A DNA stretch of 43,287 nucleotides from Clostridiales bacterium UBA4821 (GTDB lineage Bacteria; Bacillota; Clostridia; Acetivibrionales; UBA4821), in contig DHFP01000139.1 of assembly GCA_002402315.1 (NCBI GenBank), positions 1 through 43,287 of the forward strand, in the 5' to 3' direction. This document shows positions 27,319 through 34,903 of the stretch, in pieces. Under the pieces are notes generated by a model. It saw nothing but the letters and a program-made list of their open reading frames with translations, did no database searches and was not told the DNA's origin. Each line of letters begins with the position of its first letter. Within the stretch, counting starts at the first letter, position 1. The position numbers and the translations under genes were made by a program.

Positions 27319-27510
27319 TTGCCGCCAAAAAAGCTTGAAGAGTTAATAGAAAAGAAGGTTTTACTTGAGAGTGAATTAGACCGGCTAACCGAGATTAACA
27401 TTGAAATACTCAGGATGAGCGAGACAGGTATGCTATGTAACGAGATGAAACGGACAATTCAAGAGTATAAAAAGATAATAGAAGAGCTGCAACACCAGAT
27501 TGATAGGTAA
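27319..27510 (+). CDS. Short coiled-coil protein, possibly Spo0E-like
   Basis: 63 residues. I take the TTG at 27319 as start because GGGGGAGG lies 4-5 nt upstream; a GTG at 27301 would leave no ribosome binding site. The product is a two-helix hairpin-like sequence (KLEELIEKKVLLESELDRLTEIN then MKRTIQEYKKIIEELQHQID). Length and heptad layout resemble Spo0E-type aspartyl-phosphate phosphatases, but the characteristic SQxLD motif is not clear, so that identity is weak. It ends just before a bidirectional terminator. Confidence 0.6.
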   Translation: MPPKKLEELIEKKVLLESELDRLTEINIEILRMSETGMLCNEMKRTIQEYKKIIEELQHQIDR

Positions 27511-27513
27511 TAT

Positions 27514-27537
27514 AAAAAAGCGCGGAAGCGCTTTTTT
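27514..27537. terminator. Bidirectional terminator
   Basis: AAAAAAGCGC, a GGAA tetraloop and GCGCTTTTTT: a perfect 10-bp stem serving both the plus-strand coiled-coil gene and the minus-strand YitT gene. Confidence 0.92.
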
Positions 27538-28441
27538 AGTGTATATTCTTCTTTCTGAACTTCCCGCCCATTACATCATAAACGTGTTCAATTGCAACGA
27601 AAGCATTCCTATCGTAGTCAAGAACTATTTTTTTTAGTTTGGCCAGCTCCAACCTTGTAACAACACAATAGATAATTTCCTTATAAACTCCGGTGTATCC
27701 GCCTTTTCCATATAGGAAGGTTACGTTCCTACCCAATCTTGCAGATATAGCTTCCTGGATTTCTCTTGGTTTTACAGAAATAATGGTTACTGCTTTCATT
27801 TGTTCGAGGCCTTCTATAGTTAAATCTATTGTTTTATAGGCAATAAAATAGGTAATAAGTGAGTACATAGCCCTATCCCAGCTAAATATAAAACCAGTAC
27901 TTAAGAGGATTAATACGTTTAGAAATGCAACTATTTCACCAACAGAAAAAGGAAACCTTCTACTAAGGAGTATTGATGTAGTTTCTGTTCCGTCTATAGA
28001 ACCTCCGTAACGGATAATTAAACCTACACCTACACCTATTAAAACACCGCCGAAAACTGATGCAAGAAGAGAATCCCTGGTAGCTGCCAGAATAGACCCC
28101 GAGTACAGGCTTAGTTCAAAAGAATATACAAATGCTGAAAGTGCTGTTACTCCAATTACAGTCAAGTAAGCGAAAGTCCTTCCTATCTGTTTGTAACCTA
28201 TATAAAAGAACGGAGCATTCAGGATAAAGGTAAAAAGACCCAATGGTAGTTGGGTTAAATGGGCAAGAATCATAGATACACCAATAATTCCACCATCTAT
28301 TATGTTATTTGGGATTAAAAATAACTCTAAACCTACAGCAGCTAGAAAAGCACCCATAATTACAAGAGTCATAGGTTTAACCGATTGGCAAGTTGAATTA
28401 TTGCGAATTTTTCTATGGAGATTCAAGAGTTTCATTTTCAT
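27536..28441 (-). CDS. YitT family membrane protein
   Basis: About 301 residues with six hydrophobic segments in the first 200 residues and the YitT signatures NNIIDGGIIGVSMIL and RYGGSIDGTE. A C-terminal DUF2179 domain (about 215-300) includes KPREIQEAISARLGRNVTFLYGKGGYTG. I chose ATG 28441 over 28450 because AAGGGA abuts the earlier codon with no spacing. YitT proteins are membrane proteins of unsettled function, proposed as transporters. Confidence 0.85.
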   Translation of the reverse strand: MKMKLLNLHRKIRNNSTCQSVKPMTLVIMGAFLAAVGLELFLIPNNIIDGGIIGVSMILAHLTQLPLGLFTFILNAPFFYIGYKQIGRTFAYLTVIGVTALSAFVYSFELSLYSGSILAATRDSLLASVFGGVLIGVGVGLIIRYGGSIDGTETTSILLSRRFPFSVGEIVAFLNVLILLSTGFIFSWDRAMYSLITYFIAYKTIDLTIEGLEQMKAVTIISVKPREIQEAISARLGRNVTFLYGKGGYTGVYKEIIYCVVTRLELAKLKKIVLDYDRNAFVAIEHVYDVMGGKFRKKNIH

Positions 28442-28602
28442 GAAATACATTTCCCTTAAAAAGTGTATTATATATTAAAATTATATCAAACCTTGTCGAT
28501 TAGTGCAAATATAATAAGGTTAAGCATTTCCAAAAAAGAACAAAAGGTTATGCCACAATTATCATTCTAATATACTCTTAGTAAGAATATAAATAAATTA
28601 AG

Positions 28603-28621
28603 GAATGATGAAATAATAAAA
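28603..28621. repeat. 19-bp motif repeated at 23624-23642
   Basis: AATGATGAAATAATAAAAC occurs at 28603-28621 and again at 23624-23642, both in intergenic DNA on the same strand and both followed by a C/G-rich hairpin-capable segment. It could be a dispersed regulatory or repeat element; two copies are too few to decide. Confidence 0.5.
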
Positions 28622-28662
28622 CGCGATTTCTTGCAGCGCATCTTAATCTGGGGAGGGTTTAT

Positions 28663-28983
28663 ATGTGGAGTACCTTATGGGAATATAGGTACATAATTAT
28701 CCTTATAATCATAGCAGTTTATTATCTTGTTGAGTGGCAGCGATCTAAAACAATATTATATGCATTGATGCTTCAGGCAAAGAGAATGGCAAAAGATTTG
28801 ATTTTAAAAACCGGAAAGGAAGAGGAAGACTGGGTAGTAAAAAGGGCAATGGTATTTATTCCGGCACCTGTAAAAATATTTCTAAATCAAAATATAGTAA
28901 GAGCTATTGTACATGAGTTATATCATGCACTAAAAGTTTATAGTGAAAATGTGGAAACGGATAATTTGGAAGGCGGTTCATGA
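28663..28983 (+). CDS. Small single-span membrane protein with conserved soluble tail, unknown function
   Basis: 106 residues with an N-terminal membrane helix (YRYIIILIIIAVYYLVEW, about 8-25) and a basic amphipathic tail. Length and topology are holin-like, but no phage genes are nearby, so I do not call it a holin. GGGGAGGG precedes the ATG. Its last codons (GGS-stop) lie in a perfect palindrome shared with the converging yyaL gene. Confidence 0.65.
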   Translation: MWSTLWEYRYIIILIIIAVYYLVEWQRSKTILYALMLQAKRMAKDLILKTGKEEEDWVVKRAMVFIPAPVKIFLNQNIVRAIVHELYHALKVYSENVETDNLEGGS

Positions 28984-28990
28984 ACCGCCT
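28971..28990. repeat. 20-bp perfect palindrome holding both stop codons of two converging genes
   Basis: AGGCGGTTCATGAACCGCCT reads the same on both strands. In each direction it encodes Gly-Gly-Ser followed by TGA, so both proteins end in GGS and the reading frames overlap by 6 bp. Confidence 0.95.
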
Positions 28991-31069
28991 GATTGTATTT
29001 GGTTTTCCAACATATTGGCAAACTGTGCAGTATCAGTTATAGGTGCCTGACAGGAAAAGTTTTCACATATATATGCTGTAGCAAAACCTTTAAGGCTTTT
29101 TTGATCTGCCAGGAACGGAACCAGTTTTGTTAATTCTTGTTCAGTATTATCATGGGGATTGATATGAAAAACTGTATGCGGCAGAAATACATCGTTGATG
29201 GTTTGCAGCATAGCTTTAGTATCCACTTGTTTAGGATTTCCGGCTATAACAATCTCATTAGTTTTTGATATTGAGAAGAGTAGAGCAGATAAGAAGAATG
29301 AGAATCCTGTCGGATAGTCCTTTATGGTTCCACCGAAGTATTTAAACTGCTGGTGGGCTAATTCTTCCAATTCGTGCTTGCCAGTAAGCCTTGCAAGTCT
29401 TAAAAAGTTTAAAGTACTGACCGAGTTGCCTGAAGGGGTTGCTCCATCATAAATTTCTTTCGGACGCGAAATTAATTCTTCACTGTCATGAGCATACATG
29501 AACAACCCACCATGCTCGCTATCCCAAAAATTATCTATTAGTATATCATTTAGTTCAATTGCATGCTTAAGATAAGTAGGTTTATATGTGGCTTCGTAGA
29601 GTTCTATCAAACCCCAGATCAAGAATGAATAATCATCAATATAACCTGGATAGGCGGATTCACCATCGCGGTACCTGGCAAGTAATCTTCCATCCTTGCC
29701 GCGTAGATTATTTAGTATAAACGAGACTGCATTTTCCGCAGATGCTGCATAATCCTCTGCTGCCAATACCCTTGAACCAAATGCAAGGGCTGCTATCATC
29801 AAGCCATTCCAAGAGGTAAGTATCTTATCATCTTTATATGGATGTACCCTTTTCTCACGGTATTGAAAAAGCTTTTGACGGCATGAGTTTAACTTAAGAA
29901 GGTCTTCGTTTGATAGGTTATCATTATAAATACCTATTAGATTTGGTATACTTTTTCCCTCGAAGCTGCCATTTTCGGTAATATCGTAGTATTCACAAAA
30001 GAATTCTCCATCCGTTTCACCCAGAACTGATTTAACTTCTTCGGGAGTCCATAGATAGAACTTTCCTTCAACACCTTCCGAGTCGGCATCTTCCGCTGAA
30101 TAGAAGCCCCCATCCGGTGAAGTCATATCTCTAAGAACGTAAGTAAATATCTTTTCAGCAATTTCAGCATACAGGTTCCTGCCGGTTGCCTGATATGCTT
30201 CAAGATACGCAATAGCAAGCAGCGCATTATCATAAAGCATTTTCTCAAAGTGTGGTACCAGCCATTCCTTGTCAGTTGAGTATCTGGAAAAACCAAAGCC
30301 TATGTGGTCGAATATTCCGCCGAGGTACATATTATCAAGTGTTTTTTCAACCATCTTAAGGGCTTCATCACTCTCATTTACTTTCCAGTATCTCAGTAGA
30401 AATGACAGGTTATGCGGGCTGGGAAACTTTGGAGCATTACCAAATCCACCGTAATTATAATCAAAGAAACTGCGGAAGTTTAAGTAGGCTTCACGTATTG
30501 TTGATTCAGAAATCGAAGCTTTTGATGTATTTTCATAGATGTTTTGGATAGCATTGGTAATGGATTCACCCGCTTCTAACAAATTATTTCTATTAGCTGC
30601 CCATGCTTCAGTTATCTTTGAAAGAATCTCAATCAGGCCAGGCATTCCCATAGTATTATGCTTGGGGAAATAGGTTCCGGCAAAGAAAGGTTTTTTATCG
30701 GGTGTCATTATGATTGTTAAAGGCCATCCCCCGTGCCCTGTTAATGCCTGACATACAGTCATATGAACCTGATCGATGTCGGGACGTTCTTCACGGTCTA
30801 CCTTTATAGATACGAAGTTATTATTTAATATTTCAGCAACCTCATCATCCTCAAAAGATTCCCGTTCCATCACATGGCACCAATGGCATGTTCTCAAAGT
30901 CATAAAGTCAGCTATAGCCAATAGATAGAAAAACAGGTTTATCTTCCTGCTTTGCTTTCTCAAAAGCTTCCTGTCCCCAAGGGAACCAGTCAACAGGGTT
31001 ATGTGCATGTTGCAGTAGGTAGGGGGATTTTTCAGAAATCAGTCTATTGGCTTTAGTTGATTTATTCAT
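28978..31069 (-). pseudogene. yyaL: YyaL (DUF255 thioredoxin-like plus glycosidase-like) gene, frame broken by a 19-bp insertion
   Basis: The body (28978-30891) encodes the full YyaL family sequence from TCHWCHVMERESFED (thioredoxin-like active site) through the (alpha/alpha)6-like helical domain. The 5' end (copy A, ATG 31069, AAGGTGAT upstream) encodes a normal N-terminus (SPYLLQHAHN, PVFLSIGYS) for 53 residues, then stops at TGA, because 19 bp (TGACTTTATGACTTTGAGA, 30892-30910) lie between the Ser codon and the Thr of TCHWC. The body could only be read from an out-of-frame ATG (31008) or the ATG inside the insertion (30903), neither with a ribosome binding site. The break coincides with the left att site of the mobile element. 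YyaL proteins are of uncertain biochemical function. Confidence 0.85.
30866..30915. other. Left attachment site of the serine-recombinase element (predicted)
   Basis: The octamer at 30878-30885 with the 19-bp insertion at 30892-30910 on the element side. The insertion contains the direct repeat TGACTTTA/TGACTTTG and would form one arm of the circular attP. The exact crossover dinucleotide is not determined; it must lie within the shared octamer. Confidence 0.65.
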
Positions 31070-31182
31070 GTGGCATCACCTTCCTTTCATTTATAAAATT
31101 TTTACTCATAAGTTTTATAGTCCTATATTGTTTATTATTTACCACTTAAATATTATTTGAAATAAAGCACTTTTGTATTCAA

Positions 31183-31223
31183 AATAAAAATAGGGTATAG
31201 ACCATTTAAAGTCTACACCCTAT
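31183..31223 (-). terminator. Terminator of the sigma-like operon
   Basis: ATAGGGTATAGAC (31190-31202) pairs with 31211-31223 with a single mismatch. On the minus strand it is followed by TTTTTATTTT. The last codons of the 31206-31406 ORF lie in the stem. Confidence 0.85.
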
Positions 31224-31406
31224 ATAATATTTTTTAAAAGTGTCCCACTCATTTTTACAAACAGGTGTATTATAATAGTGAGTGACCAAAGGGAAGGAAC
31301 TATTATAACTACCAACATTTATATACCTGTTACTATTCCCATAACCTACAGGAGCTACAAAATCAATAATATTGATAGAAAAGGTATAGTAAAAAATTTT
31401 AAGCAC
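31206..31406 (-). CDS. 66-residue protein coupled to the sigma-like gene, possible recombination directionality factor
   Basis: Starts at a GTG that overlaps the stop of the upstream gene (AGTGCTTAA), so translation would be coupled. The product is Tyr/Asn-rich with a central GYGNSNRYINVGSYNSSFP and no recognised fold. It ends within the operon terminator stem, which lowers confidence that it is real. Serine integrases need a small partner for excision, and this is the only small unassigned ORF in the element, so that role is suggested by elimination only. Confidence 0.4.
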   Translation of the reverse strand: MLKIFYYTFSINIIDFVAPVGYGNSNRYINVGSYNSSFPLVTHYYNTPVCKNEWDTFKKYYIGCRL

Positions 31407-32259
31407 TAATTTTGAGATTCAATTTCTCCTTCAATGCTGCAACAATCCTGCCTACAGTAGATTTGGAGATACCAGTTTGTTCTGCCAGTTTCCTTATACT
31501 GGTGTTTGGCTGTATTTTCCATATTTCCAAAATGGCAAGTTCCTTATCAGTAAACTGTGGGGATTGTTGGGTATTGTTTTCCAGAGTATCAACCCTATCA
31601 ATTATTTTGTCATAAACCAGATGGAATTTACTTGGGTACTCCTTACCACTCTCTGCCATCTGCTCAAGACTTATCAGCTTTATGTCCTTACTGTGATGTA
31701 TAATCCTTTTGTCTTTATTGATACTCCTGATAATGTTGGGGTATAGGTTCTTCTGTACTCTGTGCTTAAGTTTGTAAACAAATGGAAGGCTAGGACTGCT
31801 ATCCCCATATTCCAATGCTTCATTCACCATCTTGAACACAACAATCCATATTTCACTTTGACATTCTTCAAATTCAAACCCACAACCCTTCAAGCCTTTA
31901 TGTTTAAAACTGTATAGCCATGAAGCCAAACTTCTCACATAAGGTTTAAGACTGATGCTGAAGTGATTTATGTCTTTCTTATAGAATGAATACATGTCAT
32001 TATCTTGCTCCCTGTGTTCCAAGGTATAGCTGCTTACTTCTTCCCACAAGTTTTGTAAACATTCATAATATTTAAGCTTATTGATGTTGCCTTTGTGGTT
32101 ACTTCTTAAAATCTGTAGAGGTATATCCTCCCACCTTGGTTGATTATCAATAAGTGCCTGTAGTTTCTTTTCCTCATGCTCCTGCTGTAGCTTCTTTTGT
32201 TCTTCTGCTTCATTTACTAATATTAATATTTCTTCAAAAGTCAGTTCCAAGGTGGTCAA
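31399..32259 (-). CDS. Sigma-factor-like/HTH transcription regulator of the element
   Basis: 286 residues: an N-terminal Glu/Gln-rich coiled segment, a middle resembling sigma region 2 (GFEFEECQSEIWIVVFKMVNEALEYG), and a C-terminal helix-turn-helix (DKELAILEIWKIQPNTSIRKLAEQTGISKSTVGRIVAAL, about 235-280) of region-4 or winged-helix type. It probably controls element genes. It contains no CpG. AGGGAGG precedes the ATG, and it is followed by the coupled 66-residue ORF and a terminator. Confidence 0.65.
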   Translation of the reverse strand: MTTLELTFEEILILVNEAEEQKKLQQEHEEKKLQALIDNQPRWEDIPLQILRSNHKGNINKLKYYECLQNLWEEVSSYTLEHREQDNDMYSFYKKDINHFSISLKPYVRSLASWLYSFKHKGLKGCGFEFEECQSEIWIVVFKMVNEALEYGDSSPSLPFVYKLKHRVQKNLYPNIIRSINKDKRIIHHSKDIKLISLEQMAESGKEYPSKFHLVYDKIIDRVDTLENNTQQSPQFTDKELAILEIWKIQPNTSIRKLAEQTGISKSTVGRIVAALKEKLNLKISA

Positions 32260-32644
32260 TCCTCCCTTCTAAAAAATTGTGGACTATAGTTTATACAAAA
32301 CTTTGAAGGGTTAGGAGAGTCTATTATATTATTTAATAGTTCCCCACAACCCTTCAAAAATGATTATATCATCCTGTATCCCAATAACTCCACAGGTAAC
32401 ATTTTCACATCCTGCTTAATTAAAATAGATAAGAACAGTTCAAGGGCATTTATGTCAAAGTATTCAACATATTTTTAACCTCTATAAATGAATGTCATTT
32501 AATGTAGACATTCTCTGGAAGCTTACAGCAAGCAAAAGAGAGTTGATTGTTTGATGCATATTCTTGACTTATTCAATTACATAATATACCATAAGGTTGT
32601 ATATGCTTTTTACTTAACCAAATTTGTGATATGGGGGCAATATT
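32260..32644. other. 385-bp divergent control region with nested inverted repeats
   Basis: TTTGAAGGGTT (32302-32312) and its complement (32348-32358) enclose an inner CTATTA/TAATAG stem (32321-32339). It lies between divergently transcribed genes, 43 bp from the sigma-like gene's ATG, so on the minus strand it would be in that gene's upstream region. It could be an operator or a structured leader. The remaining ~280 bp are AT-rich with no gene I can support. Confidence 0.6.
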
Positions 32645-32986
32645 ATGAAGCTATGTGGTGTATGCATAATTACAAATGATGTACCAAAGTTAGTGGATTT
32701 CTACAAGGTAGTCTTTGAGGTTGAACCAGAAGGTGACTCTATTCATTCAGCATTTGATAGTATGCAGCTTGCAATTTGGAACCCTGGTAATACTGAGATA
32801 TCCAGTATAAAGAATATGTCCTTAATGTATTTTGTTGATAATGCAGATTATGAATATGAAAGACTAAGCTGTATAGAAAATATTAGAGATTTATCAAGAC
32901 CTAAAGTAGAACCTTGGGGTGTTAAAGCTTTCACTTTCAAAGACCCTGATGGAAATCAAGTAAATTTCCTTGAAAAGTTAAAATAA
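32645..32986 (+). CDS. VOC-fold (glyoxalase/bleomycin-resistance-like) protein
   Basis: 113 residues with paired beta-alpha-beta-beta-beta modules: VCIITNDVPKLVDFYKVVF and the C-terminal GVKAFTFKDPDGNQVNFLEK typical of VOC metalloenzymes. The family includes glyoxalase I, dioxygenases and drug-sequestering proteins; the substrate cannot be inferred. It forms a two-gene plus-strand unit with the next VOC gene (43 bp apart). It is cargo of the CpG-free element. Confidence 0.85.
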   Translation: MKLCGVCIITNDVPKLVDFYKVVFEVEPEGDSIHSAFDSMQLAIWNPGNTEISSIKNMSLMYFVDNADYEYERLSCIENIRDLSRPKVEPWGVKAFTFKDPDGNQVNFLEKLK

Positions 32987-33029
32987 GCAGCAATGGTGTT
33001 TCATGCTGTAAAACAAACAGGAGGAAAAT

Positions 33030-33398
33030 ATGTTAGCTACTCATTTATATTTTAATGGGCAATGCAGGGAAGCAATTGAACTATATGTAAAAGCATTTAA
33101 TGCCACTATCAAGACTATTATAACAAATCCTGGGCAAGAAGAACTTGTTATCCATGCTGAAATACTCATTCATAATCAACTATTAATGTTAAATGATTTT
33201 GGTGATAATGATGGCTATTCTAAGTCAGGTGGGTATCAATTGGCAGTTAGCTTTGATAATGAAGATGATTTGAAAAAGGCTTACTCAGTTATGAAAGATG
33301 GCAGCACAACAATTTCACCTATGCAAGCAACAGATTATAGTGCTTGTGTAGTCAGATTTGTTGATAAATTTGATGTCAGATGGGGGTTTTGGGTATAA
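33030..33398 (+). CDS. PhnB-like VOC protein
   Basis: 122 residues matching the PhnB/3-demethylubiquinone-methyltransferase-like branch: THLYFNGQCREAIELYVKAF, HAEILIHNQLLMLND, and closing RFVDKFDVRWGFWV. It has a strong ribosome binding site (CAGGAGG). Members of this branch often have unknown substrates. Cargo gene, contains no CpG. Confidence 0.85.
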   Translation: MLATHLYFNGQCREAIELYVKAFNATIKTIITNPGQEELVIHAEILIHNQLLMLNDFGDNDGYSKSGGYQLAVSFDNEDDLKKAYSVMKDGSTTISPMQATDYSACVVRFVDKFDVRWGFWV

Positions 33399-33759
33399 GT
33401 ATATTTTTACCATTTACTACAAATGTATAAAAAGGGGTACAATCATTTATTTTGTAAAAGTATAAAAAATATGATGCCAGTATTTATGATAATGTATACA
33501 CCTATATAATGTTTAATAAAAGCTGGTCAACACTCCAGTTTTACAGGTTACTAACAGTTTTTTACCTAAACAATTTGCTGGCTATTTTGTTTGCCAGAAC
33601 TTGTGTACCCTTACAGCTACAGGCAATAGATAGATTTTACCATGCACAACATAATTTTTAAGTTATTATGATGTAAAAAGGAAAACCTCCTGTTAGGGAG
33701 GTCTACTTCTTGGCTGGTACATGGTATCAACACTCATTATAAAAATTTTTCTATGCATA
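33399..33759. other. 361-bp gap between the VOC genes and toxN
   Basis: Holds the toxN terminator (33676-33702), a weak CTGG/CCAG hairpin followed by TTTT (33523-33542) that may end the VOC transcript, and a CTGGC/GCCAG hairpin at 33579-33598. No gene seen. Confidence 0.5.
33676..33702 (-). terminator. Terminator downstream of toxN
   Basis: On the minus strand ACCTCC, a 6-nt loop, GGAGGT, then TTTCC and TTTTT. Confidence 0.75.
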
Positions 33760-34335
33760 CTATTTTCTATGAGCAGAAGCCTGTTCTTTACCTTCAACTA
33801 TTTCTTTAGCAGCCACATATTCAAGCATTTTTTGTTCCAATAATTTGAAATCAGCAGTACTATTCAAATAACCAATATTGGGATAATTTTTTGTTTTCTG
33901 ATTATAGATAACTTCTGCATGGTCTTCCTGTAAAGTTGTAGTATTTTTTCTTATGTATATGACCTGAGTATTTAACATGTTCTTATATTTTAAGTCTGTA
34001 AGGCTGTCTATATCTAAAAGGGTTAACTCACTATCTGGAACTGGTATCATATTAGAAAACCTTAATTTCCCCAAGAAATTTTCACTATTTCCTTGCCTAA
34101 TAACAATTCTATGTATGGGAACAATACTTCTTCTAATAACTGTTTTACCTTTAACTACTGTATAGTCAGTATCTTTTGGAGAGCTTAAAGGAACAAAATA
34201 GTTAAATGAACCAATATTATAAACTATACCAACATACTTCCTTATCCCACCATCTTCATCCTCATTGTTCAGAACATTTCTGTCAAATTTTTGCAGGTAT
34301 TCAACATAGGAAGTGTTTAAAGTATATATTTCCAT
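33760..34335 (-). CDS. toxN: Type III toxin-antitoxin endoribonuclease, ToxN/AbiQ family
   Basis: 191 residues with the ToxN/AbiQ pattern: N-terminal TLNTSYVEYLQKFDRNVL, YVGIVYNIGSFNYFVPLSSPK, LRFSNMIPVPDSELTLLDI and YKNMLNTQVIYI. Family members are sequence-specific endoribonucleases kept inactive by a repeat RNA with which they form ring complexes; released toxin aborts phage infection. The genetic layout is diagnostic: upstream lie a promoter, about three 37-nt RNA repeats and an intrinsic terminator directly before the gene. GAGGGG precedes ATG 34335. Usual family length is about 165-200. It is carried by the CpG-free element, where it could both defend the host and stabilise the element. 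Confidence 0.9.
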   Translation of the reverse strand: MEIYTLNTSYVEYLQKFDRNVLNNEDEDGGIRKYVGIVYNIGSFNYFVPLSSPKDTDYTVVKGKTVIRRSIVPIHRIVIRQGNSENFLGKLRFSNMIPVPDSELTLLDIDSLTDLKYKNMLNTQVIYIRKNTTTLQEDHAEVIYNQKTKNYPNIGYLNSTADFKLLEQKMLEYVAAKEIVEGKEQASAHRK

Positions 34336-34355
34336 TTGTACCCCTCAACTTAAAA

Positions 34356-34386
34356 CAAAAAGTGGTCTTTTGAAAACCACTTTTTG
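34356..34386 (-). terminator. Regulatory terminator between toxI and toxN
   Basis: CAAAAAGTGGT and ACCACTTTTTG form an 11-bp perfect stem (34376-34386 with 34356-34366) followed by TTTT on the minus strand. In type III systems this terminator makes antitoxin RNA exceed toxin mRNA. Confidence 0.93.
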
Positions 34387-34387
34387 A

Positions 34388-34495
34388 ATGTTCACTTATT
34401 GGTAGAACCTCACCTGAAATTTTATCTTCCACTTGTTGGCAGGAACTCTCCTGAAATTTTATCTGTTCACTTATTGGTAGAACCTCTCCTGATAC
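34388..34495 (-). ncRNA. toxI: ToxI-like antitoxin RNA, about three tandem ~37-nt repeats
   Basis: Repeats begin (plus strand) at 34391, 34428 and 34466, so the period is 37-38 nt. In the transcript each unit reads approximately CAGGWGAGGTTCTACCAATAA then GTGAAC. Unit 2 differs at several positions and unit 3 diverges at its 5' end. From memory, the Pectobacterium ToxI unit also begins AGGTGA, then CTACC, then TAAGTG, so the pseudoknot-forming core is recognisably shared. ToxN would cut the precursor into single units and be inhibited by them. Confidence 0.88.
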
Positions 34496-34499
34496 TCTA

Positions 34500-34529
34500 A
34501 TTATAAACCAATATAAAAACTGTTGTCAA
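34500..34529 (-). promoter_or_regulatory. Near-consensus promoter of toxI/toxN
   Basis: TTGACA (34524-34529), 18-nt spacer, TATAAT (34500-34505) on the minus strand, both perfect hexamers. Initiation would fall at about 34493, right at the first repeat. Confidence 0.88.
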
Positions 34530-34539
34530 TATCTTGAAA

Positions 34540-34903
34540 GAAAAAAACTCTCCTTTACAAGACACAGTTTTAGTATATCCCAAGTGGCTCAATATTAAAA
34601 CTATTTTTAAAAAAATTTTTAAGTTTTGTTCCAAAACCTCAAAAAAATCTGAAACCTTATTGTGAATGTCATTGCCATTTCTGGTAGAAGGTCACCCCCT
34701 TGTTTGAAGCATGGTAAGTGAAGTAAGTTGTGGAAACAAAGTATTTTTGACAGTTCATGAAACAATTACAACATGTTAATGAATGCTAATAACCTCTACA
34801 ACACAGCAACATCAGGGCTTTGCCATTAATTACAGGTATCTATTTTATGTAAACTTTGCTACAATGGTATTGTAACATGTAATAGAGAAACAGGGGGCAA
34901 ACC
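34540..34903. other. 364-bp gap upstream of the recombinase gene
   Basis: AT-rich and without CpG. It must hold the recombinase promoter. A TACAAT-like -10 lies near 34858, but I see no convincing -35. No gene or clear repeat. Confidence 0.35.

Noticed and set aside
27319..27510. Firm Spo0E phosphatase call
   Set aside because: Length and helices fit, but the SQxLD motif is not recognisable; kept only as a possibility.
28663..28983. Phage holin
   Set aside because: Topology is holin-like but there is no endolysin or phage gene nearby and the sequence has no holin signature.
30908..31008. N-terminus beginning MHITLLTGSLGDRK for YyaL
   Set aside because: It is the out-of-frame reading of the conserved yyaL 5' end; the real frame gives the family sequence NRLISEKSPYLLQ, so the ATG at 31008 is not an authentic start.
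34388..34495. Tandem ~37-nt repeats as a short CRISPR array
   Set aside because: The units are contiguous with no spacers, lie between a promoter and a terminator directly upstream of a ToxN-family gene, and match type III antitoxin organisation.
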